Source: Cadophora sp. MPI-SDFR-AT-0126 (Eukaryota; Ascomycota; Leotiomycetes; Helotiales; Ploettnerulaceae). Taken from it: a DNA stretch of 64,000 nt. Under the pieces are notes generated by a model. The model saw only the letters and a list, made by a program, of their open reading frames with translations. It had not been told where the DNA came from and ran no database searches. This document shows, one piece after another, positions 60,570-64,000 of the stretch. How positions within the stretch are numbered: the first letter of the stretch is position 1; every line of letters begins with the position of its first letter. Location: the NCBI GenBank assembly GCA_020747065.1, contig JAGMVK010000013.1, positions 1,488,001 to 1,552,000 on the forward strand, read 5' to 3'. A program made the position numbers and the translations under genes.

Positions 60570-62357
60570 ATGTTTACATTACCACTGCTACTTCTCACGG
60601 CTCAAGTACTTGCTACTTCGAGCCGCAGTTCTCCTTCCTCTCGACCAGGACGACCAGGGCACAATGAAACAAGCTGTGTAAGTCTGTCCTGATCCTAATG
60701 TCACCCATCTATAGACACTTGAAGATTGAACATGAGGTGGTTAATAAAAACAACTCTTGCTGACAAATATACTAAAGTGCACAATTCTCAGTGAACAGCT
60801 TGCTGAGAAAGTTCTTCTTCGCGGCTCTTACAATGTCTCTACAGCCATCGAAGCATATTACTCCGAACAGGCGCAAACACAGAAGCCTGCATGTGTTGTC
60901 CTTCCTTCCTCGGCCGAAGATGTATCTATCGCCGTCAAGGTGCTGAGCATGGGATTCAAGATAGGATTGCAATCGTGTGAATTTGCCATCAGAAGCGGAG
61001 GGTAGGCGCTTTCCGGCATTTCCCCCCATTTCACGTCAGAACCGTTGCTAACTATCCTGCGCAGCCACACACCCTGGGCGAACCTTAACAACATTGACGA
61101 TGGGGCAACACTCGACTTGTCGAATCTAAACCAAGTCACTCCAAACGCAGATGGCACAGTTGTGGGAGTGGGACCTTGGAATCGTTGGGAGGATGTCTAC
61201 TCCGTGCTAGACCCCATGAACTTAACAGCGCTAGGTGGTCGTTCACGCACTATTGGTGTCGGTGGACTAGTCATGAGTGGTAAGCAATACCCCTCGGCAT
61301 CATCATATTGTTCTTTCTAACCAAGCTACAGCTGGCATGTCCTTCTTCTCGGCTCGATATGGGCTTCCTTGCGACAATGTTGCGAATTTCGAGGTGCCTG
61401 ACCTGAGACTTCCCCTCAATTATATATATACTGATAGTTATGATATCGAAGGTGGTCCTCTCAAACGGCTCCATTGTCAATGCAAACGCCGCCTCCAATT
61501 CCGACTTACACAGAGCACTTAAAGGAGGATCCAATAATTTCGGAGTAGTCACTCGCCTGGATCTCAATGCATATGAGTAAGGTCCATTCTGGGGTGGCCA
61601 GGGCATTTTCAACACATCTGTATTGCCCAGTCTCGTATCCTCGTTCTCCAAGTACGCAAATAGCGAGGGCGCGGATGAGTACGCACAATTGCAAATACTA
61701 TACGGAATTTTTGGCCCGGTAATAATCGTCATGTCGATGCAGCACTACCCCAAACCCGAAGCCCCTCCAGAGCCAGTATTTGGCGCGATTAGTGCCCTGA
61801 CAACCACGAATACATTTCGCATCGCCAGTCAAAAGAACTTTACGGTGGAGCAGGAATCGATACCAGATGGTGGCACCACTCGCAGAGCATTTTCTACCGT
61901 CACATTCGGCAATAATGCGGAAATGGCCCAGCGGTTTGTGTACACGGCAAACGCTACCATGGAAGGCTTGCGCGACGTCGATGGCATTGTATTCATCATC
62001 AGCTTTCAAGGTTTGAGTCAGCTCATTACATCCAAGTCCAGCCAGCACGGAGGCAATCTTCTTGGTCTTGATACCGAAGGTGGTGACAGGATTTTAGTCG
62101 CCGTAACTGCTGCGTGGGAAGCTGAAACTGACGACAAGATGATGTACACTGCAATCCAGACACTCATGGAGGACACCAACCGCGAAGCTCAGAATCTGGG
62201 AGTGGCAGATGAATTTATCTTTATGAATTATGCGTCGCCTTGGCAAGATGTCTATGGAGGCGTTGGTGCTGAAAACCGTAAGGAGTTTCAACGGATCAGC
62301 AAGTTGTATGATCCCATGCAGTTATTCCAGAAGGCTGTTCCGGGCTTCAAGCTTTGA
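60570..62357 (+). CDS. Secreted BBE-like FAD-linked oxidoreductase with one in-frame TAA
   Basis: Exons: 60570-60677 (signal peptide MFTLPLLLLTAQVLATSS), 60778-61001, 61065-61279, 61332-61393, and 61452 to the end. After the first intron comes the Cys-Cys start (TSC|CTILSEQLAEKV). FAD domain: CVVLPSSAEDVSIAVKVL, FAIRSGGH with the His that usually binds FAD covalently, LDLSNLNQV, VGVGPWNRWEDVY, GGRSRTIGVGGL, SFFSARYGLPCDNVANFE|VVLSNGSIVNANA and ALKGGSNNFGVVTRLDL. The substrate domain runs to the C-terminal motif FMNYASPWQDVYGGVGAENR, ending GFKL. TAA at 61578-61580 sits where NAYE-Q-GPFWGG expects Gln (CAA->TAA). Family members oxidise alcohols, sugars or amines to H2O2 and product, often in secondary metabolism. 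If the stop is real, the gene is recently inactivated. Confidence 0.87.
61578..61580 (+). other. Premature TAA in the BBE-like gene
   Basis: The codon lies between LNAYE and GPFWGGQG, where family members have Gln. CAA to TAA is a single C->T at a CpA site, the dinucleotide preferred by RIP. The frame is open for 259 codons beyond it. Confidence 0.75.
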
Positions 62358-63808
62358 AGAGGGGTTGCAGGTGGATGGTCTAGGATTTGAATCAGCTGGT
62401 CATGGCCAGAAATCACTGCACTACCTTTATTACTACTTTCTTGTATATAGAAGAGCCGGTATCTTAAGCCAATATTGCTCAACTTGGAACAAAATATAGT
62501 TTTCAACTGATGGGTTTTTTTCTGCATACAGTACAGATTGCGAATACTCCCGGACATTACGAAGTCGAATGCCTCAGATGTTCAATAGCGGACAATACAG
62601 CGTTTTCTGCTTTACGATTACTTGCAGGCAGTCTGACAAATTCTGCGAGACCAGTCAAGTCTCCGCATGACGACTGCCATCTTGTTACTTTGTAAGGAAC
62701 ATTGTACAGATATGCACACGAGCCAAGTCGCTATGTCAAGACCCGAAAAACAACCCCCGAGACTTGGCTTTAAGGTTCTCAGGTGCTCCAATTTCTCTTT
62801 TCACCGTCGTCTTCCATACCCAGCTGCACATTTGCATTTTAACTTTCAAGTCCTTGATGATCACTTAGACAGCGCTGTGTGCGTGCAAGTTTACACGCTG
62901 GAAAAAGGGGTTGAGGAATTCAGCGAGGGATGTGGCGTTCTTTTCGTTCCCAACCTCCCTGCCCCCGGCCAAAACACAATATTGAATTCGCATGATCACC
63001 AGCTATGGATGTGGAGTGTGGGGAGTATCAGAACACACTTCTTCTCTTGGCTGCTTAGTCCCACGTATTACGTCCACGCCTTTCATCCCGAATAGGGGAG
63101 TAACTGGAGCGGAAATTCGACTCGTGCTGTAGGCCCCAAACAACCAAACGGAATGTACTCCCTACAGTAAAGTTTTGTTGTACATCATACAAATCCGAAA
63201 CACGCTTTGTACAAAGTGTAGTTGTTTTGGAAGTGTTGTTTGCTGTCTGCCGGAAGCGGGTGGCCATTTCGGAAATGCTAGCATGGCGGATTGCGGGAGT
63301 ATATTGATCGATGCAAACAATTTTACAAACACGGGAATGTATGTAAAAGCTTTCGGCACATAGATTGGGAGAGTGTCATAAAATAAATCTACATGAAGGG
63401 GAGTGGAAAGGACTGAAATGATGTGAGGTCCTAGAAAAGGGGGCGGTGACCTGGTTAAGCGAGAAGAGGAGTAAGGCAATTTGTCAACACTGTTGAGGTA
63501 TCAAATGTTGTCCCTTTGGATTCTCCATTTTCCATATTTCTTTGCTGTAAGAAATGCTGTATGGGTGCTTCCAGCTGATAGGGCAGGCCACCACTCAGTG
63601 CCAGATCAATACGGGACTGGGAGAATGTCTCATCTGGGGAAGGCAATGTTTATATTTAACAATATTCACGGTCAAATCATGAGAATTTTCTTGCTGAACT
63701 TTGGCATCAAAAAGGGGTCTTACTGTCGGCCCCGTGTCTGTTTTTGGCTTCTTTCACTCCTTTCAAGTCAGTCCTCTTCTCCTGAGCAAACTCTCCGAAG
63801 GCAAATGC
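62358..63808. other. Intergenic, no supported gene
   Basis: Contains only short overlapping frames without recognisable domains, in balanced composition. It lies tail-to-tail between the BBE-like gene (+) and the membrane-protein gene (-). Confidence 0.45.
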
Positions 63809-64000
63809 TCATCCAGATGCAAAAAGCAAACCCGATACGGCGAGCGTTATCATTGCTTCCCATATCATCCCACTCACCATCCAAGCAAGGACAAAGGATA
63901 TGACACCTCCGATTCCCAGACTAATAGCAATATCACCTATTTCATTCTCATAAAAACCTGCCCAACCAATCCACAAGTTTGCCCAAGCAAGAAGTGAACA
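63809..64000 (-). CDS. Unidentified membrane protein, C-terminal part (partial at window end)
   Basis: The minus strand from 64000 is open for 63 codons to TGA at 63809-63811. It reads LLAWANLWIGWAGFYENE, then IGDIAISLGIGGVISFVLAW and MVSGMIWEAMITLAVSGLLF. Two strongly hydrophobic spans with Gly and Trp suggest transmembrane helices. The start and the N-terminal part lie outside the window. The family is not recognised. It could include an undetected intron. Confidence 0.45.
   Translation of the reverse strand, partial: CSLLAWANLWIGWAGFYENEIGDIAISLGIGGVISFVLAWMVSGMIWEAMITLAVSGLLFASG

Noticed and set aside
62667..63095. 142-codon plus frame after the BBE-like gene
   Set aside because: No domain, no typical start context or splice signals. 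Composition like surrounding intergenic DNA.

Overview
The window looks like a chromosome segment of a filamentous ascomycete (Pezizomycotina). The introns are short (about 45-100 bp, GTRAGT donors, CTAAC/CTAAT-type branch sites). The gene families are fungal: OPT transporter, SAT4-type rhodopsin-domain protein, fungal CorA-like transporter, BBE-like FAD oxidase. Two large AT-rich blocks carry the marks of RIP (repeat-induced point mutation, C->T on either strand): dead transposon frames full of TAA/TAG where Trp/Gln codons belong, with Asp->Asn and Glu->Lys at catalytic sites. No RNA genes or CRISPR arrays were seen.

Layout. 1-7.6 kb is gene-bearing: the 3' part of an OPT oligopeptide transporter (+), a DUF1330 protein (-), a broken HNH-type gene (+) and a CorA-like gene (-) with two apparent frameshifts. 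7.64-39 kb is a nested retrotransposon island with a sharp left edge at a copia LTR. It holds a copia element, a large gypsy region containing a long unidentified reading frame, younger solo LTRs with intact target-site duplications (TSDs), a 12-kb gypsy with both LTRs, and minisatellites. 39-46 kb returns to balanced composition: a broken Tc1-like transposase, a hairpin MITE-like repeat, a SAT4-family membrane protein (+) and a medium-chain dehydrogenase/reductase (-).

46-57.6 kb is the most informative part. Three host metabolic genes are recognisable but ruined by RIP-type mutation: a cytochrome P450 (+), a fumarylacetoacetate-hydrolase-family gene (-) and a LigB/DODA-type extradiol dioxygenase (+). 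A 6.6-kb gypsy element (48685-55306, TSD CCTAG) sits inside the FAH-family gene and separates its last ~40 codons from the rest. Ring oxidation, ring opening and C-C hydrolysis are a plausible pathway set, so this reads as a fossil aromatic or secondary-metabolite gene cluster.

57.6-64 kb holds a Fot1/pogo-type DNA transposon with complete TIRs and TA duplication, a second MITE-like inverted repeat, a secreted BBE-like FAD oxidoreductase (+) with one in-frame TAA, and the 3' end of an unidentified membrane protein (-) running off the window.
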